Assembly: GCF_004345005.1 (NCBI RefSeq)
Contig: NZ_SMMX01000004.1
Span: 62,001-126,000, forward strand
DNA: 64,000 nt
DNA from: Extibacter muris
GTDB lineage: Bacteria; Bacillota; Clostridia; Lachnospirales; Lachnospiraceae
Direction: 5' to 3'
Part shown: in pieces, positions 60,440 through 64,000 of the stretch
Layout: each line of letters starts with the position of its first letter
How positions within the stretch are numbered: the stretch's first letter is position 1
Made by a program: the position numbers and the translations under genes
Notes under the pieces: model-generated
Databases searched by the model: none
The model's input: the letters and a program-made list of their open reading frames with translations, nothing else
What the model was told of the DNA's origin: nothing

Positions 60440-61801
60440 TTATTCTGCTTCTTTCTGAAGTTCTTTGTTTGCCTTCTCAACATTTAACTTGATAAGGACA
60501 AATGTGATTAATAAGTTAAAGATCATTGGGAGCCATAAGTACATTACATGAAGCATGTTCACACATGACTCTGGCTGAACTGGTGCATTCTTGATATAAC
60601 CGCTTGCTGCAAGCATACATCCTGCGATAGCAGTACCGATACCGCCACCAACCTTTGTACCAAAAGATGTACATGAATACATTGTACCGTCAACTTTCTT
60701 TCCAGTTGTAAGTCTTGTGTACTCTGATGTTGTAGCAATAAGTGCATTCATATCACCCTGAAGTGGACTCATACCCAGAGCTGCGATGGCTGTAAATGCA
60801 AGCATAAGTGGGATATTTCCCATATATCCAGCAGCCACTACACCAAGGCGTCCCGCTGTACCTATAATATAACCTATGATATTAAGCTTGTACATACCTC
60901 TGAACTTTGCAACCAGGAGTGGTGTTACCAAAAGTCCTACAATGATAGGAATATTTACTGCCCATGAGAAGGTTCCGAATAATCCCTCATCTCCAAGCAC
61001 ATACTTCATAAAGTAGATACCCATTCCAAGTGTTGCTGAATAAAGCTGCATTAAAAGGTATGTTCCGCAAATCATAAGGAAGTACTTATTGTGAACAAGA
61101 ATCTTGAAAGCATCAATAAGATTGTACTTCTCTTCCTTTTCTTCCTCTGTCTTTCCTTCTGCCAGTTCCTCGTCAGAAAGTTCTTTTACTGATAAAACAG
61201 AAAGTGTATTAGAGATAACACCTATGATTGCATAAATGATTGCTACCATTCTCCAAGCTGCAGCGCCGCCACCAAGCTTTGCTACAAAACCAACAGTTAC
61301 TGCCTGGATTAACATGCTTGTACCGAACGCAAACATGAATCTGATAGAACCCATCTGAACTCGCTCTGAGTTATTCTTTGTAATAAGTGCTGTAAGTGCT
61401 GAATATGCAATGTTGTTAGCTGTATAGAAACCTGCATTTAATATAGTATATGCGATAAAGAACCATGCATACTGTGCTTTCTGTCCCATATCAACCGGGA
61501 TACAGAAGATTGCAACTAAGCATATGGCACATCCAAAATAACCATATAACATCCATGGTCTTGCTTTACCAAGCTTTGTCTTTGTTTTATCAATCATTGC
61601 TCCAAAGAACACATCACTGATTCCATCGAAAATCTTGGACACCATAATCAGTGTTCCTACGATACCGGAATTGAGTCCTACAGTATCTGTTAAATAAATC
61701 ATTACAAACGCTGATAAAAGCGCATAAACAACATTTCCTGCGATATCACCAGAGCCGTATCCGACTTTGTTATACCACTTTAAGTATCTTTTTTCCTCCA
61801 T
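60440..61801 (-). CDS. GPH-family sugar:cation symporter (MFS)
   Basis: This 453-residue protein has about twelve transmembrane helices. LKWYNKVGYGSGDIAGNVVY and the GPH signature DGISDVFFGAMIDKTKTKLG (about 57-76) with ARPWMLYG are diagnostic of the glycoside-pentoside-hexuronide:cation family (MelB/LacS-like). It lacks the C-terminal IIA-like domain of LacS. It is encoded 156 bases after the beta-galactosidase gene, so a beta-galactoside such as lactose is the likely cargo. GAAGGAG precedes the ATG. Confidence 0.93.
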   Translation of the reverse strand: MEEKRYLKWYNKVGYGSGDIAGNVVYALLSAFVMIYLTDTVGLNSGIVGTLIMVSKIFDGISDVFFGAMIDKTKTKLGKARPWMLYGYFGCAICLVAIFCIPVDMGQKAQYAWFFIAYTILNAGFYTANNIAYSALTALITKNNSERVQMGSIRFMFAFGTSMLIQAVTVGFVAKLGGGAAAWRMVAIIYAIIGVISNTLSVLSVKELSDEELAEGKTEEEKEEKYNLIDAFKILVHNKYFLMICGTYLLMQLYSATLGMGIYFMKYVLGDEGLFGTFSWAVNIPIIVGLLVTPLLVAKFRGMYKLNIIGYIIGTAGRLGVVAAGYMGNIPLMLAFTAIAALGMSPLQGDMNALIATTSEYTRLTTGKKVDGTMYSCTSFGTKVGGGIGTAIAGCMLAASGYIKNAPVQPESCVNMLHVMYLWLPMIFNLLITFVLIKLNVEKANKELQKEAE

Positions 61802-61895
61802 AAAAGATCACTCCTTCTCTGTACATTTTTGTATTCAAAACCGTTACCCCTAACAGTAATGAAGAAATTTTCTTTGCTCATATAATAATGCAGCC

Positions 61896-61941
61896 GGCGG
61901 ATATTTCATTTTCCCCGGGAGTTACTGATTCCATATCCGCC
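61896..61941 (-). terminator. hairpin between lacZ and the symporter gene
   Basis: GGCGGATAT and ATATCCGCC are perfect 9-base arms with a 28-base loop, lying 17 bases after the lacZ stop. It could attenuate or process the transcript between the two genes. No T-run on the - strand. Confidence 0.45.
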
Positions 61942-61957
61942 CTGCAGTTATTCGTTT

Positions 61958-64000
<2,043 letters not shown>

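Overview
The window looks like a chromosomal segment of an anaerobic, low-to-mid GC Firmicute of the Lachnospiraceae (Clostridium cluster XIVa). The closest match I can name is the Clostridium scindens / C. hylemonae group of bile-acid 7-alpha-dehydroxylating gut bacteria. This rests on an intact BaiA-type hydroxysteroid dehydrogenase at 24673-25422, on decayed copies of other bile-acid genes just upstream, and on the gene order of the backbone (radC-mreBCD-pbp2-minCDE-rodA; sepF-ylmH-lspA-rluD; rplU-prp-rpmA-obgE-yhbY-nadD-yqeK-rsfS). Species assignment is inference, since no search could be run. Positions 1-22200 are dense core genome on the + strand: the end of miaA, a PLP lyase, two FAD proteins, then the cell-shape and division cluster (radC, mreB, mreC, mreD, PBP2, minC, minD, minE, rodA, mgsA, a D,D-carboxypeptidase). 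A second division cluster follows (HlyD-like protein, yggS, sepF, ylmH, lspA, rluD). Positions 22200-26720 hold a ttcA-like gene and a decay zone: a response-regulator pseudogene, then remnants of a flavoprotein, a BaiF/BaiK-type CoA-transferase and a short-chain dehydrogenase, which together resemble a collapsed baiJKL cluster. These lead into intact baiA, followed by a receiver-domain remnant and a tyrosine recombinase. Positions 26975-44014 are again housekeeping: a divergent SOS pair (LysM protein / lexA) with LexA-type boxes, then the ribosome-assembly operon on the - strand. L27 carries a pro-peptide and its protease Prp is encoded next to it. The rest is a class I ribonucleotide reductase, asnA, transporters, lysC, ybaK and an SPL-type radical SAM enzyme flanked by palindromic repeats. 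Positions 44100-58700 are a mobile, more AT-rich region. A Tn916/MobT-type integrative mobilizable element of about 9.5 kb (about 44303-53842) has inserted into a vanZ-family gene, and the two gene pieces mark its ends. It carries int, xis, a MobT relaxase with an adjacent oriT-like palindrome, an XRE regulator, a serine recombinase, a 1070-residue leucine-rich-repeat cell-wall protein and a sigma-like factor. A second, broken MobT gene with its own oriT-like palindrome lies directly beyond the vanZ tail, followed by fragments of a recombinase, an ABC transporter and unknown genes. Positions 58941-64000 hold a sugar-use locus on the - strand: an AraC regulator, a GPH-family sugar symporter and a beta-galactosidase cut by the window edge. 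No rRNA, tRNA or CRISPR array was recognised.
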